From positions 8,739,793 to 8,803,792 of the forward strand of contig NC_051103.1 of NCBI RefSeq assembly GCF_901709675.1: a stretch of 64,000 nucleotides of DNA, in the 5' to 3' direction. The notes below the pieces were generated by a model. That model was given only the letters and a program-made list of their open reading frames with translations. It was not told the DNA's origin and searched no databases. Source of the stretch: Syngnathus acus (lineage: Eukaryota > Chordata > Actinopteri > Syngnathiformes > Syngnathidae). Shown one piece after another: positions 1 through 58,582 of this stretch. The stretch's first letter is position 1. Each line of letters opens with the position of its first letter. A program made the position numbers and the translations under genes.

Positions 1-1687
1 TTATACATATTTAATGCTTTGCTTTGTCGTCAACTCCCTGACTGCTGCTGTCCTTTCCCTCCTTTGGATTTTGCTCATTGTGTTCCCTTTTAAGACCTCC
101 AGTGAGGCATATACGGGATTTCAATGTAATATTAGATAGGTTAGGGTTAGGGTTAACCCTAACGCAATCTTTAAAAATGGGTTGGTTGGTTGGTTTGTTT
201 GTTTGTTTGCAGTCATTTACCTCTGTGTGGAAAAGCAGTCCAAAAATTGGACGGATCATTTCCATTTGGAAGCAGCATTGAAATTTGGAAATTCTTCATT
301 TTTCTTACTTTTGTATGGTGAAGGGAACATTCTTGACTTTTAATGATTCATTTGTAGAAGTCGAATGCGCTCTGTTCGGTATCAAATGTTCACAAGCCTG
401 CTCCGCACACTGGCTTCCATAAAATTGCCGTTGACTCGGTTACTAAGTGATTGCCGATGTAGTTTTGCAATTTGCGCTCCCTAAAAAAATTGGAGACGTG
501 AGTGTTTTTGTTTCCTGTTTAATGATGCCACCGAGCGAGCGAGCAAACTGACTGATCTTTTTAATTGCATCCCTTTGGACTGCTAGCTTCTTCCGCGCTT
601 CCTTCAGTATGTGACATAATCCTGTTCTGCCTTTCACATGCAGCCATCATTAAGCAAGTGATGCTTTGTGGTCATCTCCTCCCTCCAATTTGGCCTCCAG
701 ACTGCATCTATTATTCAGCACTGGCTTTCAATCTTGTACGAGCGCTAGCATCTATCACTTTCAGGTCCTGTATCAGTGTTCACAGTGAATCATTCTTTAG
801 CTCATGTATTTATTTATTTATGTCTGGTGCCAATCTTTTGGTTCAGTGAGGTGTAATGGCTTGGGCGGCAGATGGATGAGGAACATGTCTGGCTTCAAGT
901 CTAAAAATAAAAAGGCCAGCCAGCCAGCCAGTGAGCCTTTGTTGTACATCTATGAAGTGTCAGCCTCAATGGAAGTCAAATGAATAGTAAAGCAGCAGAC
1001 CGTAATCTGACTTGTGCCCCAAAAGGCAGAAACAAATCAACCTTGACTTTGATTTGCCCTTCCAACAAACCAACACAATTTACTGACTGTCGACTCTTTG
1101 TGTCACTTGTGAAAGGCAAGGACTTTGAATCCTCCTCAAGAAATAATCGGAACTTTCTCCAGGAGCCCCATCGGCTTTTAGCTCATCTTACCCTTTTTTC
1201 TTTGATTTGGGAGTCTCATTTTTAGCCAATACCTTCCTGGAAATAAACGATAGGATTAAGGATGAAGTTGTTGTTTTTTTTTACATATCTATATATCCAT
1301 GCACACATTGCATGTTTTTCCCACACTTTTTTTCCACCACATGACAAATGGTTTTGTTGTCACTTTGGTTGGGCCCATGCTGACCCAACTACATTATAGG
1401 CTCCTCGGATAAATGACTAAGTTGTGGCTAACTTGATCAAATACAGGCAGGTCATCTGTCTTTCTCCAACTCACACAACTGTCTCACGTACACACACTTG
1501 GATGACAAACACTTTCACCTTAAATTGCTTTCATTGAAAGTGCATACATTGGACCTGAATGTTTTCAATTTTAAAAAAACAACAAAACATTTTTGGGGAC
1601 TTTTCCTTGAGGACAAAGGTGTATGCTTTGAATTGCGTGGGCTGGTCTAATTCTGTTCTATTCCTTGACCGATGTTTTTTTCCATAC
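1..1687 (+). other. 3' part of cacna1g intron 1
   Basis: No ORF here resembles a known protein. It ends in a U12-like 3' splice site: branch-site match TTCCTTGAC at 1661-1669 and AC at 1686-1687, with no AG dinucleotide between the branch site and the exon. A short telomere-like palindrome sits near 135-160, and a CCAG tetranucleotide run lies near 915-931. Confidence 0.6.
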
Positions 1688-49636
<47,949 letters not shown>

Positions 49637-50530
49637 TGGCGACATGAAACACAGACACTGCAGATGCACTTGCTCTGCTGGTGATAGATCTAGTAATAAT
49701 GCTGTAGAGAGTAATAATCATCATCATCATCATCATCAGAAAAAAAGGTGAAACATCTTTTGTTCCTTTTTAGGAGCAGTGCTGTAGTAGCGTAACGGCC
49801 TTTGTCTTTGTATTTTTTACTGCCAACACTCCAAGGCGGGAGAGCAAACAAGAAACGGGACTCGCGCTCCTCGACGACACTACATAAGTTCTGGAGCGGC
49901 GACGTCATCAAATGAGCAACTTTTTGGTGTTTCGCAGGGTCAACTTTGACCACTCATTGGAGGTACAAAGCAATATGAACGTTTTAGAGGCACTATTTTC
50001 TTAACTTATTAGGCCATAGTGTTTGTACAGGGTGTTGTTGCGTTGGTTTTGTTTGGGGGGTTTTCCCCTTGGGCTCGGGTTATGAATGCTTTGTCTTGTC
50101 TTTCACTCGAGGTTATTTTTAGCTTTCTTGGTTTCTTAGACTTACATACATGCACACACATCACGCACAGCCTGGATTTTTAAGCACACACACAGTGGTT
50201 GATTGTTAGAAAGTTGCAAATGGGTTCGTTTCATCAATTTCCTAATTCTGTCAAACTGTTGCAAGGGTGTAACATGTTTTAAGGCAAAACTTTTGTCTGG
50301 TGTTTTTTCCACCCACTTCATACGACAGCTCCAATTTTAAGATTGTTTGGACACTGGGTTTTTGGTTGTTGTTTTTTAAAAAGGGAGGGCGTGGTGGTTG
50401 TCTTTTACTTGTGTGATGCTGAAAATGACAACAAAAAGCACATTGTTTCATGTTTCACCTCATCAACCTTATTCTATGCGATGTATTTATTTATTTTTCA
50501 AAATAAACACTTATTTAAAGTTGTATTCCT
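49637..50530 (+). other. cacna1g: cacna1g 3' UTR with polyadenylation signal
   Basis: Non-coding sequence after the channel stop codon. It contains a CAT trinucleotide run near 49720-49737, T-rich stretches, and a canonical AATAAA at 50502-50507, followed by TTATTTAAAG and GT-rich sequence. This suggests cleavage a few tens of bases downstream. The UTR end is inferred from the signal only. Confidence 0.65.
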
Positions 50531-52362
50531 GCAACCTATTTTAACACAACAGTGCCGTTTTGTTGTGCATTTTGAACTGACTTATTGTATGAATACAGCA
50601 AGTGGAGGGGAACTAAAGTAAGTTGAATGAATTGTACCCCAAATATGGGGAAATGATTGTCTGGTGAGGTAGAAAAAGTATTTGTTGTATTCGTTCATTT
50701 CGGTTTTCCCTTGAGCCATTTGCGGTGCGTTAGTGACATCTATTGGCCATTTCTGGTAATGACATGTTGGCGAGTGTATTTCCGGTTCTCTTCCCGTTTG
50801 GAACGAGAACTCAGTTAGACGACGCGAGGGCGAGGGGCGAGGGGCGAGGAGGAGGGCGAGACCGAGGCCGTTTAAGCTCGAGGAAATGATGTGAGTCAAG
50901 TGTTCAAGAGCTTCACACTTGTGTTATGGAGGGAGATTGGGGTCAAAAGTCTTGAACTTGAAAAAAACAAAGCTCGTAGGTGGAAAAAAAAAAAAAAAAA
51001 CTTGAATATGAAAATAAACGTGCTGAGCTTAAAAGTTGACAAATAAAACAATGCATTCAAAATAAAATAAAATAAAACTTGTTTGAAAGTTTTTTCGAGT
51101 TCAATATAGTTTTGCTTCGCCTTGGTCTTTTTTTCTTTTCTTTTTTTTAAAAGAAACTATTTCTTCATCAAACATGGCGCCGCGGAAGGCTGCCTCGGTG
51201 ACTCGCTCTCTGTCTGCTGCTTTGGGTTCTTTTTTTTGTATGTTTTGCTGCCCATCCCGGATCACTTTTAGCAGAGAAGAACTGTTAAACATCGGACAGT
51301 CAGTCTTCTCCTGGCACTTTCACCGACCGACCGACCCAGGCAGTTTGACGGAGATTTTTGACGGAGCGGCGGCGTGGCAAGCGCGCCGGAGCCGTGGTGA
51401 AGTTGAGGCAGAGAGGCTTCCGTGCTCCCCTACCTACCATCAATTCATCTGGCGAATAAACTGCTGCTTCTCAGTTCAAGGCACCCGGCCGGACGTTAGC
51501 AGATCCGCCGCCGAAACGTGGGGTTCGGTGCTCGCTCGCTCGATCTTCCTACATGAATGAAGGTTGGTGGACTGATGATGTTGATAGATGCCTGCCTGAA
51601 TGTTGTCAGTCACTTCAATGTCGTACAGAGGGAGGCTGAGATCAACCGGAGTCCAATTGCCTCCACTTGGTCAAGAAAGCTGGCTCTGAGTATAGGCTAC
51701 ACAACAAACGGACGGATGAATAACTAGTTTGGAAATCAGAGCCGAGTAAAAACTCTTCAAATAGTTTCAAAAGATGAATGGTAACAAAAGTGAAGACAAT
51801 TTGTAATTTTAGTAATGACACCAAGTTGATACAAAATTTGTCTTGGCGGGTCACACAAAATGATGTGTCGGGCGGGCAGGCGGGCCTTGAGTTTGACACC
51901 TATGCTGTATGCAATGTCTTGGATGATTTCCTGATTTTTTGTTCTCATTGTGCTCATGTCCAATAGAATTCATTTTGAAAGTTAAGTACTATGATTTGAT
52001 CATTCTTTACCTGTCTGTGGTTGTTTCCCAGAAGCGCCATATTTGAGCACGTTTCCAAATGAATGATGTATCATGAAAAGTGGTAAGTAAGAAGTGGATG
52101 GATCATTTGTATGTCAAATTAGAGGAGCAATCAAAGACGTGAGTAACACCACTCAGGTCAGGACACAATTAAATAACATTCAGAGCACCTTTGGTCCACA
52201 CACACACACACACAAACAAAGTGTCCAGAACACAAGTTTGCTTTTTGTAACGTCGCGAACGGGAACCTGAGGCACTGGCCACTTTCAAAGTGTCGGCCGG
52301 CGCTGGAAGATTTGGCATCACGGCCGACGACCGAGTCTCCAGCGTTGGAGCCAAAGCGGCGG
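50531..52362. other. Intergenic interval between cacna1g and cbx2 (convergent 3' ends)
   Basis: Contains a GC-rich block at about 50815-50880 next to gatgtgagt (promoter or first-exon look, unproven), A-rich runs, the decayed LINE fragment at 51170-51510 and a CA run near 52197-52215. The cbx2 3' UTR lies at its right end on the minus strand. I see no other gene. Confidence 0.5.
51170..51510 (+). pseudogene. Decayed non-LTR retrotransposon (LINE) ORF fragment
   Basis: An open frame of about 128 codons starting at 51174 contains SREELLNIGQ, like the start of fish LINE ORF2 proteins. A second frame across 51377-51450 reads GKRAGAVVKLRQRGFRAPLP, which resembles the next conserved LINE segment just before the endonuclease domain. 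The two pieces are in different frames, so at least one frameshift separates them. It is a dead copy, and no endonuclease or reverse transcriptase domain follows. Assignment is from motif memory. Confidence 0.6.
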
Positions 52363-55017
52363 CTAGTGGTTGCGCGGGTTGAAGAAGCCCACGCTGGTGG
52401 GCGACTCCTTGACGGTGACGGTGATAAAATTGGCTGTGACGTCGGTGACAAACACGTGTTCCAGAAGGTCCCGCGCGGGCCGCCAGTCCGTCTCGGCGTC
52501 CGACTCGGTGGCGGCGTCGCCCAGGCTGGGCCGCCCGTCGTCGGGATACGACGAGGCGCCGTCCCGCTCCCACTCGCCGCCGCTGCTGTCGTCCGAGTCG
52601 CCGGCGCTGAGTTCGTCTAGGTTGCGGCCGGCGGACGCACGCTGGTCCCGCCGCCGCCCGCCACCGTCCTTCTCAGCGGCGCCGCCTGCGGGCGAGCCCG
52701 GACGCCGCCCTTTGGGTGTCACGCAAGCGTCTCTGATGACCACCAGGCTGCCGCTCCGCGAGCTGGTGCGCACCGCCGCGCCGCTGTTGCCCTGATGGCC
52801 GGCGAGCGGCGTCCTGGCGACACTCTGCGGGTCGGGCGCCCGCAGGCTGAGCCGCTGCGAGGGCGGCGCTCGCTTGTGTTGGTGGCCGTCCTGTCTCCTC
52901 GGAGGCGGCGCGAGGCGCTGCGCGGCCTCCTGGCCGCCCCCGAAGACGGCTCTCGGAGAGGGCGGCGTCCCTTTGGGGCCGTAGCCCCGGCCCGACGCGG
53001 CGCATTTGAGCTCGCCGTGCGACGTCTTCCTATGCGGCGGCAGCGAGGAGGCGGGCGCGGGTCGGCTCCAAAGGCAGCCCCCTTTGGATGTCGCCGACAC
53101 CTGGGAGAAAAGCGAGCTCTGGGCAGCAGCGTGGTGGTCTCTGGCGGTCCGGCCGAGTCCGGTGTAGGTGAAGCTGGCCGGCTGCAGCGGCTTCTTTATC
53201 CCCGGCCGGGGCTCCGCTCTGGGAAAGCACGAGGCGGGCTTTGGAAAGGTATGTCGAGAGCTGCGTTGCGTTTGCGCTGCGTTTGCAAATGCCGTTCCGT
53301 ACTTTCCATACTTGCGCAGGAAGCCCGGCAGCAGCTGGTGGCGGCTCGGGGACAAGGGCAAGGGCGGCGTCCTGCTTTTGGCGCGCCTCAAAGCGCCCAG
53401 GTCGGCGTGAAGCGCCTTCCGCCCGCGCTTGCTGCGATGCGGCTCGGCTTTGGCCGCCAGGACGGGAGGCCTCTTCTGGGGGGCGGGGTGCGGCCGGGGG
53501 CTGGCCGGCATCGCCGCCCCCTCGGCCTTCCGGCGCTCCGCTTCCTCATCTTCCTCGGACGCCGACGAAGACGCGCCGGAGAAGGACGATGAGGACGAGC
53601 GGTTGTCTTTGGCGGCGGGAGGAACGGGAAGCTGAAGGTACGCGCCACAAAATCACTCAAAACCTACAGCCATTACACATGCCACTAAAAGAATATGTTT
53701 CTCTTTGGTTCCGCTTTAAGGTGCGAGTGAAGAGCAATTACCGGAAACTTGCGTGGTCGTCCTCTTGGCCTCTTTCCTTTCTTCTGGAACAAAAGGTCTC
53801 GCTCTTGTTCCCTAAGAGGACACCATTGAATCAATGTCTCACGTACGACGACGACGTCACATTAGTTTCCGAGAACGACGGATGGAACCTTTTGTGAAAA
53901 GCTGCCAGTAACCTCGGGTCCAAAATATTCTCCTCTGGCTCCCAACTGTTGTGCCTAAAACGACAAGAGCCAGCGCAACATATCAAAACGGATCGTCGGT
54001 TTTGTCGAAAGGATGTTTCAACGACAACGCCAATCGAGAATGTGCATGCAAGTTGCGGGTCTAATTTCTGTCCACTTGGGGTCGCCATCCTCACGTTCGA
54101 CACGGCTGGATTTGCGACTCGGGATGGGTCCTCGGGTTGACATTTGGGCTCACGTTGGGCTCTTTCACTATTTGCCGTTGAATTGGTGCTCATGCACTTG
54201 CGGTCGCTTCGAGTCGATGTGCATTTTGTTGCCTTGTTCTTGTGACTGGTGTCAATAAAGTTGAATGATATTGAAAGACGCTCCGGTACGTAACAAGCCA
54301 GTCATAACAAAACAACACAATGCACAGGAAACGGCAACAACACAACAAAAGCGAACGAAAAAGACAGAGCATACAGGAAAACGTCATCATTTTTAGTTTT
54401 GTAAAGTCGCTCTTCTTGCTTTTTGTCGTTTTACCCTAGCAAAAGAGGAACAATATGAAGCGTAAAGTCATGCAAAATAAAGCGCTTTCTGTTTGCACGA
54501 AAACAGAACGCTTTTTAATTGTAAGCTTTCGAGCTGTTATCAAAACAAGCAACAAAAAGGAGACGAACGAGAACAAACGGCGGCCGCTTTTTTTTTTTTT
54601 TGTCTGCTGAGCTCAGCGAGACAAAAAGAAGGCTGCACCTCGCTCAAATGAAGCCTTCGCAGCAGAGGCGAGAAAAGCGGCAAGAATGCCAAACCTTGAT
54701 CTTTTTTTTTTTTTTTTTTTTTTTGGGCCACATTGTCTGCTGGTCTTTTTGCCTGCCTGCGTGCGTGCGTGCGTGCGTGCTCGATTAGCCTCTGCGGCTA
54801 GCTGAGACAGGCTAGCGACTTACTTGGACGACCACCCTCTCCACTTGACAAGATACTCGAACTTGCCCTGGAAAAGAGCACACAGGCGATCTTAAACGAA
54901 AGTCCAGGAGAGACACCGATGCCCTCCCGAGGGACTCGGGATCTCGCTCACCTTTCTCGGCCGCTTGCTTAGGATGCATTCGGCATCAAATACCTGGCCC
55001 ACTGTGACCCCCTCCAT
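52363..55017 (-). CDS. cbx2: Chromobox protein 2 (Polycomb group, PRC1), 5 coding exons
   Basis: Nuclear PRC1 subunit that reads H3K27me3 and compacts chromatin. Exons on the minus strand: 54952-55017, 54824-54867, 53889-53954, 53742-53811 and 52363-53631; in phase throughout, 504 codons, stop TAG at 52363-52365. Chromodomain at residues about 8-60 (VFDAECILSKR, FEYLVKWRGWSSKHNSWEP), with probable methyl-lysine cage F10, W31 and W34. AT-hook GKRPRGRPRK at about 71-80, a CBX2 hallmark. A Ser/acidic patch and basic low-complexity middle follow. The C-terminal Pc box (LLEHVFVTDVTANFITVTVK, then SPTSVGFFN) is the RING1-binding segment. The start at 55017 matches the family N-terminus, although the frame stays open to 55098. 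The donor after 53889 (AG|gttcca) is weak, but the joined protein fits the family. The last exon is very GC-rich. Confidence 0.95.
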
Positions 55018-56047
55018 TGCTCGCACCAGCAGGACGGCCGGGAAGCAGACGCTTTCTTGGGCACGCACGGCCCCCGTAGGCGCTTGGTACTGCTTCACGT
55101 CAGCGCTTCAACAGCGTTTTGTACAAATACTCAAGTTAGCATTTACAAATGCGTCATTTTAGTACAAGCCCATGCATTGTACGTGGCATTCGTTACTATT
55201 ATCTTGTCATAGGATGATAATAACTCCTATATTAGCACACACAAGGGAAGAGAATATCCGATTGCAGAAATGGTCACAAATAATGAAGGAACAAGTGAAA
55301 AACAATTGGAAGAGCCCTATTGTGGCTTGGAATAAATGATTGAAATCAAATCCAAACAGGGGGGATTCGGGAGATTAATTCGGGAGATGCTTTGTCTGTG
55401 CTGCGTGCGTCAACTTGGCCTTGCTTTTTCAAAGCGGATGAGTTTGTTATGTGATGGCAACTGCGGACGGAAGCTTTTAAGTGTAACACACCGCTTCCTT
55501 GTGTAAGGTGTCGCCGTCAAACATGGCAGCTGCCTTGTCCTCCTTTCCTCGCGAATGACATGAACGTTGATGTGAATGATCAAGTCATGCGTTTGTTACG
55601 TGAGTTAAGAGTCTTGACACCGTGAATTAAGTTTTGTTTGTTTGTTTGTTTGTTTGTTTTTTCCTGCAGGGCAATCGGGCGAGCTCGACTGTGGACACTT
55701 CCTTGCAGGTCAGACATCCTCGTTGGCAAACACGTTCGTTCGCTTGCTATTTTTGAACCAAGCACATATCCTTTTATTCAACGTATTTCCAAGACATCTA
55801 TGTGACTGCAAACTGCATCGATTTTGATGCCGTGCTAATTGTCAGGTGTAAGCGTTCTTTAGTGGTTCGCTGCGAGTCTTGACATTAGCCAGCGAGCACT
55901 CAGTCCATGGTTGGTCTAAATGTGAGTGAGCATTCCAAGGTGTACCCTGGCCCTCGCCCACCCGAATGAGGACATAGGAAATGGATAAGAATGGAATCAT
56001 CCTCAGTGCTGGCTGTCTGTCCACCATGCAGGTGATCCGGTCCTGCC
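55018..56047. promoter_or_regulatory. Shared intergenic region between divergent cbx2 and cox11
   Basis: About 1 kb separates the two start codons, which face away from each other, so both promoters should lie here. I see no TATA box in a convincing position. The stretch ttttttcctgcag|ggcaat at about 55659-55676 could be the acceptor of a 5' UTR exon of cox11. A TTTG run lies at 55634-55655. Promoter placement is inferred from gene orientation only. Confidence 0.45.
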
Positions 56048-57377
56048 ATGCTGCTGTCCGCGCTCCTGCGCCAGGCGCCGCGCCAGGCGCCGCGCCCCCG
56101 CCTCGGGCCCTCGCCCCCACCGAGGGGTCTCGCCTGCGACGCCGGGAGGCCGCTGCGCGTGCTGTGGCCCCAAATCCCAGCCGCGCGCCCCTACGTCCAG
56201 AGCCGCGGCGTCAAGAGCAGAAAGCGTCCGAGCTTCGAGGAGCAGCGCAAGACTCGCAACAAGACGGTGCTGACGTACGTGGCGGCCGCAGGCGTGGCCA
56301 TGGTCGGCCTGTCCTACGCCGCCGTGCCACTCTACAGGCTCTACTGCCAGGTGAGAGGTGTGTTCGGGAAGTCCAGAGACCGGTGGCGCATGCCGCCGCG
56401 CCTGTCCTGGAACTTAATTAACACGCAGTGTTTGCACTCCTTTCTTGCCCTGCTCTGGAAGCGTTTGTAATGACAAACACAGCAGCATTGAGGGCCAATT
56501 TGTCAAAAACATGCTCCTTGGCATATGCTCGAAATACGTTCAAAGCGACCACTGTAGCACATTTCAAAGCAGAGTTGTCCCAGGAAGGAAGGAAGGAAGG
56601 AAGGAAGGAAGGAAGGAAGGAAGGAAAGTAGCCAGGCAGGCAGGCAGCCACGCATGCAGGCAGGCAGGCAGGCAGGCAGCCATGCATGCAGGCAGGCAGG
56701 CCTGGCCGGCCGGCCGTTTGTGACGCAGGCTTTGTTTCCCCGCCAGGCGACGGGGCTCGGCGGCTCGGCGGTGGCCGGTCACGACTCGGACCTGGTGGCC
56801 ACCATGGAGCCGGTGAAGGAGCGCGTCATCAAAGTCACCTTCAACGCCGACACGCATGCCAGCATGCGGTGGAACTTCAGACCTCAGCAGACGGAGATCT
56901 TTGTAAGACGGCCGCCCGCCCGCCCGCCTGCCCGCATACACGCACGCTTTTGCCAAAGGGTGACGGCTGGTGGCGCAGGTGGTCCCGGGGGAGACTGCGC
57001 TGGCCTTCTACAGGGCCAAGAACCCCACTGACAAGCCCATCATCGGCATCTCCACCTACAACGTGGTGCCCTTCGACGCCGGCCAGTACTTCAACAAGAT
57101 CCAGGTAGAACTCTTTGCCGCCTCTCGGCAAGTTGCCCGGGTCGCCGACGGGTCCTGAGAAGGTCCTGCTCGTGTGTTGTTTGCTCAGTGCTTCTGCTTC
57201 GAGGAGCAGCGTCTGAACCCTCACGAGGAGGTGGACATGCCCGTCTTCTTCTACATCGACCCCGAGTTTGACGCCGACCCCAGGATGGCCCGCGTGGACA
57301 CCATCACGCTGTCCTACACCTTCTTCGAGGCCAAGGAGGGACAGCGTCCGCCGCTGCCGGGCTACGGCTACAGCTGA
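56048..57377 (+). CDS. cox11: Cytochrome c oxidase assembly protein COX11, 4 exons
   Basis: Inner-mitochondrial-membrane copper chaperone that supplies the CuB site of COX1. Exons 56048-56350, 56747-56902, 56979-57104 and 57189-57377; all in phase 0, 257 codons, stop TGA at 57375-57377. An Arg/Pro-rich N-terminus (about residues 1-70) looks like a mitochondrial presequence. One membrane helix follows at about 75-92 (TYVAAAGVAMVGLSYAAVPL), then YRLYCQ. The globular copper-binding domain contains MRWNFRPQQTEIFVVPGETA and the CFCFEEQ copper motif (Cys196, Cys198). It ends FFEAKEGQRPPLPGYGYS, the family C-terminus. Splice sites are CAG|gtgaga, TTT|gtaaga and CAG|gtagaa with AG acceptors. A GGAA array (about 56583-56625) and GCAGGCAG repeats lie in intron 1. 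Confidence 0.97.
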
Positions 57378-57517
57378 GCGCCGCCGGCCGGACTTTGGAC
57401 TCCAAGCGGATGTCGGAAACCAATTTGCCGTCGCGAGAAGAGGAACTCGTCGGACGTTGGACTTAGCCTGTCCGTCCGTCCGTCCACGTGTCTTTTGTGA
57501 AGACCCCCCCCCACATC

Positions 57518-57523
57518 AATAAA
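57518..57523 (+). terminator. cox11: cox11 polyadenylation signal
   Basis: AATAAA 141 bp after the stop codon, followed by T-rich sequence (gagttttctcc). Confidence 0.8.
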
Positions 57524-58298
57524 TGATGAGCGATTGGAGCTGCTGAGTTTTCTCCTCAAATTGCAGCTTTAGGTTGCCGGGTTGAGAGCAAACGGGACCG
57601 AGAAAGCCTTTCGGAAAGCCCCGTGTAAGTTTTGTTGAAGAGGTGCGAAAGTCCAAATGTCAGCTCGCAAGCTTGAGCTTTGATTCCGCCGACAGCAACA
57701 AAACAATTTGGTGATGGATGTCATTGGCAAACGGGTCGCTCCGGACAAACTTGTTTGTGAGCGTTGAGGGCGGCAAGAAAATGAACGTTGAAACAAAAAG
57801 CCAGAGACCAGGTAGCACAGCCACTTCAAGTCATCGCTGCTTGACAAGGTAAACGCACAAACACACACACACACGGGGAGTTTGTAAGCCCTGGTGGCTG
57901 GAGGGAGCGCTTGCGCTGATCCGCTGGAGTCCAATGGAAATCAAGCGGGTGGGTGGATTTTGACTCGTCCAGTGTCTCACCTGGCAAACTTTGGGAGTTT
58001 GCGCCCTTCCACTGGCCTGACAGGGCATTTCAAACTTGTTTCCCTACAAGCCGTAGGTGAAACAACTTTTCTCATGTTTTGCTCACCAATTAGTTTTCAC
58101 TCATTTTGTCCTATTTTGAAGCCAGGCTGTTCGGCTCGGCTTGGCTTTGTGTCTTTGCCTTGTCATGGGCAAAACTCAACTTCAGCGCAATGGCGGCGGC
58201 CAATCTTGCTTCGAGCTTGTCGCGCGTGATTCTTGGATGGCCGACAAAGCGTATGGATGGGCCAAAAAATTGCATACGTGATGTTCTCGACCACAACC

Positions 58299-58373
<75 letters not shown>

Positions 58374-58582
58374 GTTCCTCCCGACGTTGGAGCTGTCCTT
58401 CCTTTCAAAACGAAATTGCACACACCCTCCTCTCCGGCCTGAAAGGGCTCACTTTGAAACGCTCGTCAACATTTCAAGTGCATTGCAGTCAAAGGTTCGG
58501 GCTCCATTTGAATTGAAAAGAGCGAGAGAGCGTCCGTCATTCCTAATGAAAATCGAATCGATCCACTGTGTTGCATTTAGAC
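57524..58582. promoter_or_regulatory. cox11-p4ha intergenic region
   Basis: Contains a CA run at about 57858-57873 and a GTGC array of about 18 units at 58301-58372. The p4ha promoter must lie here. The sequence ttgcatttag|ac just before the p4ha ATG could be the acceptor of a 5' UTR intron. No other gene seen. Confidence 0.45.

Noticed and set aside
50815-50900. GC-rich block followed by gaaatgatgtgagt as a first exon of another gene
   Set aside because: No downstream plus-strand exons could be linked to it. It is left as an unexplained GC-rich patch in the intergenic interval.
52795-53592. 265-codon open frame on the plus strand
   Set aside because: It is antisense to the very GC-rich last exon of cbx2, lacks any recognisable domain, and is explained as a shadow of the real minus-strand gene.
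54254-54259. AATAAA on the plus strand inside a cbx2 intron
   Set aside because: No plus-strand gene ends here. A six-base match is expected by chance, and an antisense transcript is unsupported.
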